Below are positions 16,987 to 26,067 of a DNA stretch of 64,000 bases, in pieces. The translations under genes were made by a program, and so were the position numbers. Below the pieces are notes generated by a model. It searched no databases. It had not been told where the DNA came from and was given only the letters and a program-made list of their open reading frames with translations. The first letter of the stretch is position 1, and every line of letters begins with the position of its first letter. Origin of the DNA: Chitinimonas sp. BJYL2 (GTDB taxonomy: Bacteria > Pseudomonadota > Gammaproteobacteria > Burkholderiales > Chitinimonadaceae); contig NZ_JANZKW010000003.1 of the NCBI RefSeq assembly GCF_027257935.1, positions 62,001-126,000 on the forward strand, written 5' to 3'.

Positions 16987-18036
16987 ATGACCCTGCCTTC
17001 GTCAGCGCTCTCGCGCATGCCGCCTACCACCAGTGCTGCCTATGTGCTGACGCTGCTCGATGTGGCCGAGCGGCAGGGGGCAGCGCGGCAGGCCATGTTA
17101 AAGGCATCGGGGATAGCCGATGCGGAGTTGGTCGATCCGCTCGCCCGGATCGAACTGACGGCGCTGGTGCGATTGTTTGAAGCGGCAGCCGAGCAGACCG
17201 GCAATGCACGCATCGGCCTCGACTTCGGGCTGGCCGTGCGGCCATCGAGCTACAGCGGTCTGGGCTATGTGGCCATGACCTGCGCCACCTTGCGCGACGC
17301 GATTGCGCTGATCCCGCGTTTTGGCCGACTGGTGTTCGATACCGACGCCACCTGCTCCGAACTGGTAGAGACACCCGGTCGGGCGATGCTGGTGGAGCGT
17401 GTGCTCAATCAGGCACATCCCTCCTGCATCGGGCTGTCGGAAGCGGTGCTGGCCGGTTGGGTCAGCTTTGGCCGCTGGCTTACAGGCCGCGACGAGGCGC
17501 CGCTGGAGATACACATCCGCGAAGCGGCACCGGCCGATACCGCCGCGTACCAGCAGCTGTTCCGCTGCCCGGTGCGCTTTGGCATGAGCGATAACGCACT
17601 GGTGTTCCCGCCCAGTTTTCTCGACCTGCCCGTGCGCGATGCCGACCCGCTGCTGCACCGTGCCATGCTGCAAGCCGCCGAAGCGCAGCTCGACCGCGCG
17701 TTTGCCGGCCTCTCGCTCAAGCATCGTGTGCGTTTGTTGCTTGATGAGCTGCTGCCATTGGGCGAGGCGCGGCTGGAGCAGGTCACCGCACGGCTGGGGA
17801 TGTCGGAACGCACCTTGCAGCGGCGGCTGGCGGAAGAGGGCTGCAGCTTCACCGGCCTGCTGGATGGTTTGCGCCGGGAGCTGGCGCAACGCTATTTGCA
17901 GGAACCGACGCTAGGGCTGGCGGATGTGGCGCAGCGGCTGGGTTTTGCGGAGCAGAGTTCGTTCAGCCACGCGTTCCGCGATTGGCAAGGATGCTCGCCT
18001 TTGGAGTACCGCCAAGCGTTGCGTCAGGCAAACTGA
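16987..18036 (+). CDS. AraC-family transcriptional regulator
   Basis: This 349-residue regulator has a long N-terminal ligand-binding domain of the 'arabinose-binding domain of AraC-type' (OruR/ArgR-like) kind (about 15-210) and a C-terminal AraC/XylS DNA-binding domain (about 245-345). The latter shows two helix-turn-helices: LEQVTARLGMSERTLQRRLAEEG, then LADVAQRLGFAEQSSFSHAFRDWQG with CSPLEYR. Regulators of this subgroup often control metabolism of lipids or amino acids; the adjacent sterol-desaturase-family gene is a plausible target, but this is inference. The ATG sits at the expected transcription start. Confidence 0.88.
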   Translation: MTLPSSALSRMPPTTSAAYVLTLLDVAERQGAARQAMLKASGIADAELVDPLARIELTALVRLFEAAAEQTGNARIGLDFGLAVRPSSYSGLGYVAMTCATLRDAIALIPRFGRLVFDTDATCSELVETPGRAMLVERVLNQAHPSCIGLSEAVLAGWVSFGRWLTGRDEAPLEIHIREAAPADTAAYQQLFRCPVRFGMSDNALVFPPSFLDLPVRDADPLLHRAMLQAAEAQLDRAFAGLSLKHRVRLLLDELLPLGEARLEQVTARLGMSERTLQRRLAEEGCSFTGLLDGLRRELAQRYLQEPTLGLADVAQRLGFAEQSSFSHAFRDWQGCSPLEYRQALRQAN

Positions 18037-18125
18037 CGCGTCCCGACAAACGGCTGGCGGCGCACAACAAGCCACGGACGAACGGTTGCGACTAGCATGA
18101 CGGGATAACGTCAAACTGGTTCGTC

Positions 18126-19376
18126 ATGCTCAATCCCATCGTTTACGCCGTTCCGGTCTTCCTGTTGCTGATCCTGATCGAGCTTGCCGTCGGCTACCGC
18201 CGTGGCTTGCTGGCCTATCGTGGCGCGGACTTTGTTTCCAGCATGAGTCTGGGCATCTTCAGCCAGCTCACCGGGGTGTTCACCAAGGTGGTCGGCGTGA
18301 CCATGTACGCGCTGGCTTACGACAATCTGGCCCTGTTTGCACTGCCGCAGAACGCCATCTGGGTCTGGATTGGCGCCCTGGTGCTGTATGACTTTCTCTA
18401 TTACTGGCTGCACCGCATGGGCCACGAGGTCAACATCCTCTGGGCCGCTCACGTGGTGCATCACTCCAGCGAGGAATACAACCTGAGCACGGCGCTGCGC
18501 CAGACCAGCACGGGCTTTTTGCTGGGCTGGATCTTCTATCTGCCCATGGCTGTGCTGGGCGTGCCGCCGCTGGTATTCGTGGTGGTGGGGCTGATCGATC
18601 TGCTGTACCAGTTCTGGGTGCATACGCGCCAGATCGGCAAACTGGGCTGGTTTGACCGTGTGTTCGTGTCGCCATCGAATCATCGTGTGCATCACGGCCA
18701 GAACGATTACTGCCTCGATCGCAACTATGGCGGCATCCTGATCATCTGGGACCGCCTGTTCGGCACTTTTGTGGAAGAGCGCGACGACGAAGAGATCGTC
18801 TACGGCATCCGCGGCCAGCTCGGCACCTGGAGCCCGCTGCGCGCCAATCTGCATGTGTATGGTGATCTGCTGCGCGATAGCCGGCTGGCCGATAACTGGC
18901 TCGACCGCATCAAGGTCTGGTTCATGGATCCGGGCTGGCGCCCGGCCTCGGCCATCGCCAAAGCCCCCAAAGCCGATTACGACATCCACCGATTCCAGCG
19001 CTACGCACCCGCCTTGCCCAAGGGCATGGCGTTGTACGCGCTGAGCCAGTTTGTGCTGGTGCTGGTGCTGGCCATTCATTTCCTGATCGTGCAGCCACTG
19101 GTGAGCCTGAGTGCGGCGGCCCTGTATGCCGGCCTCTTGATGGGTTCGCTTTGGACACTGGCGGCGCTGCTTGAAAATCGGCGCAGCGGCATCGTGGCGG
19201 AATGGCTACGTCTGGCGTTGTTTGCCGGCATCGTGCTGATCTGGGGCGCGTGGTTTGGCGTCGCCCAACTGGGCATGCCCATCATGGTGACCACACTGGC
19301 GCTAGCGCTGGGTAGCGCGATCTGGCTACTGCGTATAGTGCGACAGCCTGAACTGACAACGGCCGCCGCAGCCTGA
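18126..19376 (+). CDS. sterol desaturase / fatty acid hydroxylase superfamily membrane enzyme
   Basis: This 416-residue integral membrane di-iron enzyme begins with hydrophobic segments (about 3-24, 40-65, 75-92). The histidine boxes are LHRMGH (H96, H100), HVVHHSSEE (H109, H112, H113) and NHRVHH (H186, H189, H190), with further His near 166. These ligate the di-iron centre of the fatty acid hydroxylase superfamily. Extra membrane helices fill the C-terminal 120 residues. The substrate (a lipid, sterol-like molecule or alkyl ether) cannot be told. Its stop shares one base with the start of the next gene, so they are co-transcribed. Confidence 0.87.
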   Translation: MLNPIVYAVPVFLLLILIELAVGYRRGLLAYRGADFVSSMSLGIFSQLTGVFTKVVGVTMYALAYDNLALFALPQNAIWVWIGALVLYDFLYYWLHRMGHEVNILWAAHVVHHSSEEYNLSTALRQTSTGFLLGWIFYLPMAVLGVPPLVFVVVGLIDLLYQFWVHTRQIGKLGWFDRVFVSPSNHRVHHGQNDYCLDRNYGGILIIWDRLFGTFVEERDDEEIVYGIRGQLGTWSPLRANLHVYGDLLRDSRLADNWLDRIKVWFMDPGWRPASAIAKAPKADYDIHRFQRYAPALPKGMALYALSQFVLVLVLAIHFLIVQPLVSLSAAALYAGLLMGSLWTLAALLENRRSGIVAEWLRLALFAGIVLIWGAWFGVAQLGMPIMVTTLALALGSAIWLLRIVRQPELTTAAAA

Positions 19377-19921
19377 TGGCTGGCGTTTACAGCGCCGTCT
19401 CCGACGGTGTGCTGGCGTTGGTTGCCCTGCTGGTGGCGTATCGTTGTCTGCGCAATGCCTTGCAGGCGCCTGCGGCGGGCTTCGCACTTATCGGCACGGC
19501 AGCTTTGGTGGGTAGCATGCGTTATGGCGGCTTCACGGCGGTGCTGCCCTTGCACCAGTTGCTGTCGTCTTGGGCGGGCTGGAGCGGTTTGCTGCTTGTG
19601 GCGCTGTATGGCGCGCATCGGCGTGCGGTCGGCATTTTGCTGGTCGTTGGCTTGGGTTTGGCGGTATTGGGATTGGGCGGGCAGATCCAGCTGGCGACCA
19701 ATGTGCTGGCCTTGGCGATACTGATCGCTCGTGCTTATCGCTTGCGCGCGCAACAGTTCTCGTCGGCACTCGCGGGTTCGTTCGGTTTTACCGTGGCTGG
19801 CCTGGTGGTGGGCACCCAAGGTAGCTGGGGCGGCATGGCGCGGCTCGATCTCTACCACCTGATGATCGCGCTGGCGGTGATCTCGCTGTACAGATCGCTG
19901 CCGAAGAAGACGGCGGTTTAG
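19376..19921 (+). CDS. small integral membrane protein following the desaturase-family gene
   Basis: This 181-residue protein appears to be almost all membrane: five or six hydrophobic helices (for example VLALVALLVAYRCL, GILLVVGLGLAVLGLGG, LVVGTQGSWGGMARLDLYHLMIALAVISLY). No domain is recognised. Its ATG overlaps the desaturase TGA by one base (TGATG), so translation is probably coupled and the protein may act with that enzyme. Confidence 0.7.
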   Translation: MAGVYSAVSDGVLALVALLVAYRCLRNALQAPAAGFALIGTAALVGSMRYGGFTAVLPLHQLLSSWAGWSGLLLVALYGAHRRAVGILLVVGLGLAVLGLGGQIQLATNVLALAILIARAYRLRAQQFSSALAGSFGFTVAGLVVGTQGSWGGMARLDLYHLMIALAVISLYRSLPKKTAV

Positions 19922-19930
19922 CGCGTTAGA

Positions 19931-19962
19931 ATGGCGGCCTGAACCGGATTGTTGGCCGCCAT
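19931..19962 (+). promoter_or_regulatory. inverted repeat covering the start codon of the GAF gene
   Basis: ATGGCGGCC at 19931-19939 and GGCCGCCAT at 19954-19962 are perfect inverted repeats with a 14-base loop. The second arm includes the first two bases of the GAF gene's ATG, so a hairpin would hide the start in the mRNA. TAGAAT at 19927-19932 could be a -10 element overlapping the first arm. Confidence 0.45.
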
Positions 19963-20644
19963 GACTCCCTCGCATTACCTGAATCTGGCGCAGCTTGAGG
20001 CTGCGCTGTCTGTTACCGCCATCGGCGATCACGCTGCCGCCTTGCAGGCGCGTGCCACTAGTGCGAGCTGTGTAGTTACCGAAGCGGATCTGTACGCCTA
20101 CCGCGTGCCCGAGCTGGGCGAGAACGGTGCCTGTTCCTTGCCCGACCAGTTGGCCGCCGCGCCGTATGATTTGGCCGCCACGCTCGGCGGTATCGCACCA
20201 GACACCACGCAAAAGCTGCAAGCCTTGCATGCATTGGTCGCGCAGATTGTTGCCGATACGGGCTGCGGCTGGCTGGGCATCTATCAAACGCGCGATGTGG
20301 CCGGCGGCAAGGCGCTGGTCAAGCTCGCTTACGCCGGCAAACCCAGCCGCGCCGAATTCCCGCTCACGGCCGAGTTTGCCGAACACTCGAACAATAGCGC
20401 CGTCGGCCTCTCGGGCCGTGGCCGCATCATCAGTGACGTGGGCAGCTACGTGGCCGAGGGCGGTGCCTATTACACCTGCGACGCCGAGGTGCAGAGCGAG
20501 GCCTGCCTGCCATTGTTCGCGGATGATGGCCGCATCGTGGGCATCATCGATGCCGAAGATAACCGGCAGGGATTCTTTACGGACGATGTGTTGGCGCGGC
20601 TGGTGGCGCTATGCCTGGTTGCCCCTGGGCACCTGCCCGATTGA
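19961..20644 (+). CDS. GAF-domain protein, fRMsr-like
   Basis: This 227-residue soluble protein has a C-terminal GAF domain (about 85-220): GCGWLGIYQTRDVAGG, then YTCDAEVQSEACLPLF and GRIVGIIDAED. The last two blocks resemble free-methionine-(R)-sulfoxide reductase, including the Cys before DA..SE, but the other reductase cysteines are not evident, so catalysis is uncertain. A TTG 12 bases upstream is an alternative start. The start codon is inside a hairpin and there is no good ribosome site. A strong terminator lies just downstream, facing lgt. Confidence 0.72.
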   Translation: MTPSHYLNLAQLEAALSVTAIGDHAAALQARATSASCVVTEADLYAYRVPELGENGACSLPDQLAAAPYDLAATLGGIAPDTTQKLQALHALVAQIVADTGCGWLGIYQTRDVAGGKALVKLAYAGKPSRAEFPLTAEFAEHSNNSAVGLSGRGRIISDVGSYVAEGGAYYTCDAEVQSEACLPLFADDGRIVGIIDAEDNRQGFFTDDVLARLVALCLVAPGHLPD

Positions 20645-20658
20645 TTGGGTGATTCGGC

Positions 20659-20695
20659 AATGAAAAACGGCACCCTGATGGTGCCGTTTTTCATT
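20659..20695. terminator. bidirectional terminator between the GAF gene and lgt
   Basis: A perfect 16-base stem (20659-20674 with 20680-20695, AATGAAAAACGGCACC) encloses a 5-base loop and has a T-run on each strand. It is shared by the convergent GAF and lgt genes. Confidence 0.88.
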
Positions 20696-20711
20696 GTGCG
20701 GAAGGCCCTGC

Positions 20712-21494
20712 TTAGCGCTTGCTGCTACGCCACATCAACACTGCGCCGATCACGATCATCGGCAGGCTCAGCCACTGGCCCATGCTCAAGCCCAGTTGCA
20801 GCAGGCCGAGGAAGTTGTCGGGCTCGCGGGCGAATTCGGCGATGAAGCGGCAGCTGCCGTAGCCGATCAGGAACAGGGCCGAGACTTGGCCCGTGCGGCG
20901 CGGTTTGCTCGAATACAGCCACAGCACCACGAACAGCAGCAGGCCTTCGAGGGCGAACTGATAGAGCTGCGAAGGATGGCGCGGGCTCTGGTCAACCAGC
21001 GGGAAAATCATCGCCCAGGGCGCATCCATGCCGGTGACGCGGCCCCACAGCTCGCCATTGATGAAGTTGCCCATGCGGCCAGCCGCCAGACCCAGCGGAA
21101 CCAATGGCGCGACGAAGTCGCCCACTTCCAGAAAGCTGCGGCCGGTTTTACGGCCGAACAGCCACAGGGCGACCAGTACGCCGATCAGGCCGCCGTGGAA
21201 GGCCATGCCGCCTTCCCAGATCTTGAAGATATCGAGCGGATGGCTCAGATAGAACGCGGGCTTGTAGAACAGCACATAGCCGAGCCGCCCACCGAGAATC
21301 ACGCCGAGCACGCCGTAGAACAGCAGATCGTCGAGCTGTGCCTTGGTCCAGCCCGATGCGGGGCGCTGCTTGATACGGCGGCTGCCGAGCACCAGGAACA
21401 GCACGAAAGCGACCAGGTACATCAGCCCGTACCAGCGGATGGACAGCGGGCCGAGGTGGATGGCAACCGGGTCGATCTGGGGGTGGATCAGCAT
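20712..21494 (-). CDS. lgt: phosphatidylglycerol-prolipoprotein diacylglyceryl transferase
   Basis: Lgt adds diacylglycerol to the lipobox Cys of prolipoproteins in the inner membrane. This 260-residue polytopic protein starts [26 protein letters not shown], contains [17 protein letters not shown] and the signature [14 protein letters not shown]. Conserved [15 protein letters not shown] is close to the C-terminus. Seven helices fit the family. Its clients include BamD and the small lipoprotein in this window. It is divergent from ilvD. Confidence 0.95.
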   Translation of the reverse strand: MLIHPQIDPVAIHLGPLSIRWYGLMYLVAFVLFLVLGSRRIKQRPASGWTKAQLDDLLFYGVLGVILGGRLGYVLFYKPAFYLSHPLDIFKIWEGGMAFHGGLIGVLVALWLFGRKTGRSFLEVGDFVAPLVPLGLAAGRMGNFINGELWGRVTGMDAPWAMIFPLVDQSPRHPSQLYQFALEGLLLFVVLWLYSSKPRRTGQVSALFLIGYGSCRFIAEFAREPDNFLGLLQLGLSMGQWLSLPMIVIGAVLMWRSSKR

Positions 21495-21563
21495 GACAAT
21501 TCCGCTAATAGCTAAGAGCCGGCGATTATAGCCGGGCCGGTCGTGATTGCTGATTTTTCAGGC

Positions 21564-21569
21564 TACAAT
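21564..21569 (+). promoter_or_regulatory. candidate -10 element upstream of ilvD
   Basis: TACAAT lies about 145 bases before the ilvD ATG in a 220-base divergent spacer. No convincing -35 is 16-18 bases upstream. If used, it gives an unusually long GC-rich leader in which I see no leader peptide rich in Ile, Leu or Val. Confidence 0.3.
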
Positions 21570-21714
21570 CGTCGGCCTGACACGGCGAACGTCACGTGCC
21601 CATATCCGGGCCATTACCGCGCCGCCCGCTGCCCACCCCGCAGCCGCGCGCGACACCGTTTGCTACCCGCATCACCGGGCCGTCGATCCCGTTACGTACT
21701 CTGGATTCCGCAGC

Positions 21715-23568
21715 ATGCCCGCATACCGCTCCCGCACCACGACCCACGGCCGCAACATGGCCGGCGCCCGCGCCCTGTGGCGCGCCACCGGCATGAAGGA
21801 TGGTGATTTCGACAAGCCCATCATCGCCATTGCCAACTCGTTCACCCAGTTCGTACCCGGCCATGTGCACCTGCACAACCTGGGCCAGCTGGTCGCGCGT
21901 GAAGTCGAGCGTGCCGGCGGCGTAGCAAAAGAATTCAATACGATCGCCGTGGACGACGGCATCGCCATGGGCCACAGCGGCATGCTGTACTCGCTGCCCA
22001 GCCGCGAGCTGATTGCCGATTCGGTCGAATACATGGTCAATGCCCACTGCGCCGATGCGCTGGTATGCATTTCCAACTGCGACAAGATCACCCCCGGCAT
22101 GCTGATGGCGGCGCTGCGTCTCAACATCCCCGTCGTGTTCGTGTCCGGCGGCCCGATGGAGGCCGGCAAGGTCAACTGGAACGGCACCACCCGCAAGCTC
22201 GATCTGGTCGATGCCATGGTTGAAGCAGCCAACGACAAGGTCAGCGATGAAGAAGTCGCCGCCGTCGAGCGCAGCGCGTGTCCGACCTGCGGTTCGTGCT
22301 CGGGCATGTTCACCGCCAACTCGATGAACTGCCTGACCGAAGCGCTGGGCCTGAGCCTGCCCGGCAACGGTTCAACCCTGGCCACGCACGCCGACCGCAA
22401 GGAGCTGTTCCTCAAGGCCGGCCGCCTGATCGTCGAGATCGCCAAGCGTTACTACGAAGGCGACGATGCCAGCGTGCTGCCGCGCTCCATTGCCACCTTT
22501 GAAGCATTTGAAAACGCCATGAGCCTGGATGTGGCCATGGGCGGTTCCACCAACACTGTGCTGCACCTGCTGGCCGCCGCCAGCGAGGCGGGCGTCAACT
22601 TCAAGATGGCCGATATCGACCGCGTATCGCGCCGCGTACCGTGCCTGAGCAAGGTTGCCCCGGCCACCCAGAAGTACCACATGGAAGACGTACACCGCGC
22701 TGGCGGCGTGATCGGCATCCTCGCCGAACTCGACCGCGCAGGGCTGATCCACCGCGACGTGCCCACCGTGCACAGCGTCAATATGGGCGCGGCCATCGAA
22801 GTCTGGGACGTGATGCGCCACGACAAGGATTCGGCTGCACACAAGCTGTTCAGCGCCGCACCGGGCGGCGTGGCCACCACCATCGCCTTCAGCCAGAGCA
22901 TGCGCTGGCCCGAGCTGGATCTGGATCGGGCCGAAGGCTGTATCCGCTCCAAGGAAAACGCCTACTCGCAAGACGGCGGCCTGGCTGTGCTCTACGGCAA
23001 TATCGCCGAGCGCGGCTGCATCGTGAAGACGGCCGGCGTGGACGAAAGCATCCTCAAGTTCACCGGCCGCGTACGCATCTTTGAGAGCCAGGACGATGCG
23101 GTAGCCGGCATCCTCGCCGACCAGATCGTCGCGGGCGATCTGGTGCTGATCCGCTATGAAGGCCCCAAGGGCGGCCCCGGCATGCAGGAAATGCTCTACC
23201 CCACGTCCTACCTCAAGTCCAAGGGCTTGGGCAAAGCCTGTGCGCTGCTGACCGATGGGCGTTTCTCTGGTGGTACCTCGGGCCTGAGCATCGGCCACGT
23301 CTCGCCCGAGGCGGCCGAGGGCGGTGCGATCGGTCTGGCCGAAGAAGGCGACACGATCGAGATCGACATCCCCAACCGCCGCATCCACCTCGCGATCAGC
23401 GACGAGGAACTTGCGCGCCGCCGCGCCGCGATGGATGCCAAGGGCGCCGCCGGCTGGAAGCCTGCCAACCGCCAGCGCGTGGTCAGCCCGGCATTGCGTG
23501 CCTATGCGGCGATGACGACCAGTGCCGATACAGGTGCTGTACGGGATGTGAGCCAGATCGAGCGTTGA
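21715..23568 (+). CDS. ilvD: dihydroxy-acid dehydratase
   Basis: IlvD makes 2-keto acids in isoleucine, valine and pantothenate synthesis. From ATG 21715 it is 617 residues, matching the E. coli enzyme. It starts [23 protein letters not shown]. Iron-sulfur ligand regions are [11 protein letters not shown] and [20 protein letters not shown]. Further conserved blocks are [34 protein letters not shown] and [12 protein letters not shown] with [11 protein letters not shown]. The frame is open for 56 codons upstream, but that stretch lacks family similarity. Confidence 0.97.
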   Translation: MPAYRSRTTTHGRNMAGARALWRATGMKDGDFDKPIIAIANSFTQFVPGHVHLHNLGQLVAREVERAGGVAKEFNTIAVDDGIAMGHSGMLYSLPSRELIADSVEYMVNAHCADALVCISNCDKITPGMLMAALRLNIPVVFVSGGPMEAGKVNWNGTTRKLDLVDAMVEAANDKVSDEEVAAVERSACPTCGSCSGMFTANSMNCLTEALGLSLPGNGSTLATHADRKELFLKAGRLIVEIAKRYYEGDDASVLPRSIATFEAFENAMSLDVAMGGSTNTVLHLLAAASEAGVNFKMADIDRVSRRVPCLSKVAPATQKYHMEDVHRAGGVIGILAELDRAGLIHRDVPTVHSVNMGAAIEVWDVMRHDKDSAAHKLFSAAPGGVATTIAFSQSMRWPELDLDRAEGCIRSKENAYSQDGGLAVLYGNIAERGCIVKTAGVDESILKFTGRVRIFESQDDAVAGILADQIVAGDLVLIRYEGPKGGPGMQEMLYPTSYLKSKGLGKACALLTDGRFSGGTSGLSIGHVSPEAAEGGAIGLAEEGDTIEIDIPNRRIHLAISDEELARRRAAMDAKGAAGWKPANRQRVVSPALRAYAAMTTSADTGAVRDVSQIER

Positions 23569-23629
23569 AAGTTAGCTAATAAGGTGGAAAACCACCGAGT
23601 ATGGATCGCTCTGAGGAGGGCATGCAGTA

Positions 23630-25150
23630 ATGAACTGGAATGAAACGGCGAAAGCGTTCCTGGACGCATATCGCCATGGCCGTGATGTTCCTGGTGGGTT
23701 GCTGTTCGCGAAGGCACTGCAACAAGCCAAATTGGATTTCACACCGCATAGTCTGGATCGGATCGATGCTTTGCTTGATCAGATACATCAAAAGATTCGC
23801 CCTTCCAAAGAGGGGTTCATTGATGATGTGACCAAGCGTAACTTCGCACTGATGTTGGCGTTCTATCTGGGCGAGTATGTTGCCAAGGCGAGTGGGTCGC
23901 TCATCGAATGGCGTGATTATGATGAGACGGTCGCGGCTATGCCACCGGACGCGGGATTGCCACGTGAATTCTTCTCGTACATTACCTGCACTGTGGGAGG
24001 CCAGCTCATTTTGCCCTTGGGCTACATCATGGAGCGGCTGTTCAATGGTGATACCAAATTCGTTGCGCGTGAGTATGTTGAAGGTCGCCTGGATGTCATC
24101 CAAGCTGACCAAAGAAGGGATCTCAATGTTTGGTCCAAGGAAATGCTCGATGCCTTTGCTCGCGACGGTTATGTGAGTGGAGGGCTGGCATATCGCCTCC
24201 TTCTGCGGCAAGCAAAGCTTGACTACTCAATGGAAAGTTTGGACAGGATCGATGCGCTCCTGTTGAAAATCCGTGGCGAACAGTCTCCCGAGTACGTTGC
24301 ATTTGTGAACAAAACCACCGAGCAGAACTTTCTGAGTTTTCTGGCGTTTTATCTTGCTGCTACTGTGGCCCGTTTGGGGTCATTCCCGCTGAAATGGTAT
24401 TCGTTCGACCAAGCAGGCAAGGTGTTGAAGAATCTGCAGTTCTCTTTTGAAACCACCCAGATATGCGCGATTGGCAAGCAGTTCTATACCCCGCTGGGTA
24501 CGCTCACTGAGATTCTTTTTTCCCCCGAGGCTGACATCAGCTGTCGTCGTCAAGCGGAGGCGATTCTCCGTGAGAATCCGGATCGACTGGTTTCAATTCC
24601 AACACCAGAGCGTAACCAAGGGCCGCGAGGCGCGTTGGACCTGCCGGCGAACTGGGCGATTGCTGTCGAGCAAACCGGCTTTTTGGCAGCGACAAGCATT
24701 TTTATGGTGCAGGGAGGCCAGCTGACGCCGACCTCATTGGAGCCCGGCGCTGACGGCAATGCCACTCTGATCAGTCATATGTTCGAGCACCCTGGTGAGG
24801 CGATCGAGCGATGTGCACAGCAAATGGCAAGCAATCCCAAGAGTTTGCCGCATCAGGCTTTTGTTTACGACGCATACAGCTATTTGCCAACCGGTAGAAC
24901 AGACGCATTGATTCTTGAGATGGTGGCCTATAAGCCGAAGCCTTTCCGCATCTCGGTCGCGTTGCCATATCGCCAAGCCAGTGCCAATGAGGATTTCGCG
25001 CTTCAGGACCCGATTCTGCTGGACTGCTCGATGGCAAAGGACTTCCATCCTGAGATATTCGCGCAGTTCTATAAGGGCATTTACAGCTTCAAGAGTCAGG
25101 ACTTTTCTTGGGACGAGTGCTTGATTCGCCCCGTGAATCCTGTGCATTGA
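23630..25150 (+). CDS. unrecognised protein with two tandem copies of one domain
   Basis: I do not recognise this 506-residue protein. It has no signal peptide or clear membrane segment. Two homologous halves are visible. Copy 1 (about 12-150) has GGLLFAKALQQAKLDF, SLDRIDALLDQIH, NFALMLAFYLGEYVAK and LILPLGYIMERLF. Copy 2 (about 175-305) has GGLAYRLLLRQAKLDY, SLDRIDALLLKIR, NFLSFLAFYLAATVAR and FYTPLGTLTEILF. A different C-terminal region (about 340-506) follows. Base composition is lower in GC than neighbours. It starts after an AGGAGGG-like site (GAGGAGGGCATGCAGTA ATG) and lies 60 bases after ilvD. Confidence 0.8.
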   Translation: MNWNETAKAFLDAYRHGRDVPGGLLFAKALQQAKLDFTPHSLDRIDALLDQIHQKIRPSKEGFIDDVTKRNFALMLAFYLGEYVAKASGSLIEWRDYDETVAAMPPDAGLPREFFSYITCTVGGQLILPLGYIMERLFNGDTKFVAREYVEGRLDVIQADQRRDLNVWSKEMLDAFARDGYVSGGLAYRLLLRQAKLDYSMESLDRIDALLLKIRGEQSPEYVAFVNKTTEQNFLSFLAFYLAATVARLGSFPLKWYSFDQAGKVLKNLQFSFETTQICAIGKQFYTPLGTLTEILFSPEADISCRRQAEAILRENPDRLVSIPTPERNQGPRGALDLPANWAIAVEQTGFLAATSIFMVQGGQLTPTSLEPGADGNATLISHMFEHPGEAIERCAQQMASNPKSLPHQAFVYDAYSYLPTGRTDALILEMVAYKPKPFRISVALPYRQASANEDFALQDPILLDCSMAKDFHPEIFAQFYKGIYSFKSQDFSWDECLIRPVNPVH

Positions 25151-25262
25151 GCTCAACGCCGTTTGGGCGGAGATGTCTGGTAATCAAGTTTGGTGGGTAC
25201 TCAGTGCCGTGCTTGGTGCCCTGTGACGAGGTACTTTGACTAGTTCCTAGTTAGAAATTCAA

Positions 25263-25586
25263 ATGACTTCCAAGTGCTCCGACATGCACACCGCCTTCCT
25301 CGCCGTCATCCGCACCATTCCGCCCGGGTGGGTGATGAGTTACGGCGCGGTCGCACGCGCCGCCGGCCTGCCCCGACATGCGCGCCATGTGGGTGTGGCG
25401 CTCAAGCAGCTGGATGATCCCGAAGGTAGCGTGCCCTGGTGGCGCGTGGTCAACGGCGAAGGGCGCATCAGCCCGCGCGGGCTGGATGGTTCGGATGATC
25501 TGCAACGGGTCTTGCTCGAAGGCGAGGGCGTGAAGTTCGGCCCTCAAGGCCGTATCGATATGCGCCGCTTTGGCTGGGGCGGCTGA
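25263..25586 (+). CDS. alkyltransferase-like protein (ATL; MGMT DNA-binding domain without the reactive Cys)
   Basis: This 107-residue protein matches the C-terminal DNA-binding domain of O6-methylguanine-DNA methyltransferase: IPPGWVMSYGAVARAAGLPRHARHVG and the recognition helix region. Where the alkyltransferase has PCHRV, this has PWWRVVN, so the acceptor Cys is replaced by Trp. That is the mark of ATL proteins (Atl1/YbaZ), which bind O6-alkylguanine and hand it to nucleotide excision repair. GRISPRGLDG and a short tail follow. Two ATG codons are close; MTSKCSDMHTAF is used, with M8 an alternative. It is probably a single-gene unit. Confidence 0.88.
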   Translation: MTSKCSDMHTAFLAVIRTIPPGWVMSYGAVARAAGLPRHARHVGVALKQLDDPEGSVPWWRVVNGEGRISPRGLDGSDDLQRVLLEGEGVKFGPQGRIDMRRFGWGG

Positions 25587-25679
25587 AATTACGACGAACG
25601 GGACTCCCCTAGCTGCCCTGTCGGCGCTACATTGACAGCCAGTGCGATGAATCTGATCGCGCCAGTGAGAGGAGGCCGG

Positions 25680-25880
25680 ATGCAGGAACATCACCTTCTG
25701 AACGACACCCCCGACTACAACGGTCCGGAGCGTCGGCTGCAACAGCGCCGCCATGAATTGGATTTGCAGCATGCAGGTTGGCGGGTCACGAATCTTGCGC
25801 TGTTGAGCGATGAACGACGTGCATCACGGGACCGTCGCCGTAGCGACTGTCTATCGAATTCGGGCTACACGCTTCATTAG
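25680..25880 (+). CDS. small arginine-rich hypothetical protein
   Basis: This is a 66-residue soluble protein starting MQEHHLLNDTPDYNGPERRLQQRR. The ATG is chosen because GAGGAGG sits five bases upstream, the strongest ribosome site in the area. It is rich in Arg and charged residues (ERRASRDRRRSD) and contains the GPERR-QRR pattern seen in small proteobacterial proteins of unknown role. A hairpin terminator follows. It may be nucleic-acid binding, but nothing proves that. Confidence 0.6.
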   Translation: MQEHHLLNDTPDYNGPERRLQQRRHELDLQHAGWRVTNLALLSDERRASRDRRRSDCLSNSGYTLH

Positions 25881-25928
25881 CCCCTACGCAGCGTGCGTAA
25901 ATGCTGCAGCCGGCTGCAATCGGCATTC

Positions 25929-25955
25929 AAAGGCGACCTGTTCGAGGTCGCCTTT
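25929..25955 (+). terminator. rho-independent terminator after the Arg-rich small gene
   Basis: An 11-base perfect stem (AAAGGCGACCT at 25929-25939 with 25945-25955) has loop GTTCG. The T-run is short. Confidence 0.65.
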
Positions 25956-26067
25956 GTACTTTCTGGTCCAGGCAACCCTGCGGGCGGGAGAATGAACGCT
26001 TTGCCGCAACTTGGGTCCAGAGGGCAATTGTGCTCAACTGGGCGCGCCATCAACTACGGACATCACC

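Noticed and set aside
22372-23388. Long minus-strand frame opposite ilvD
   Set aside because: It is a composition shadow of a well-conserved ilvD; the translation has no recognisable motifs.
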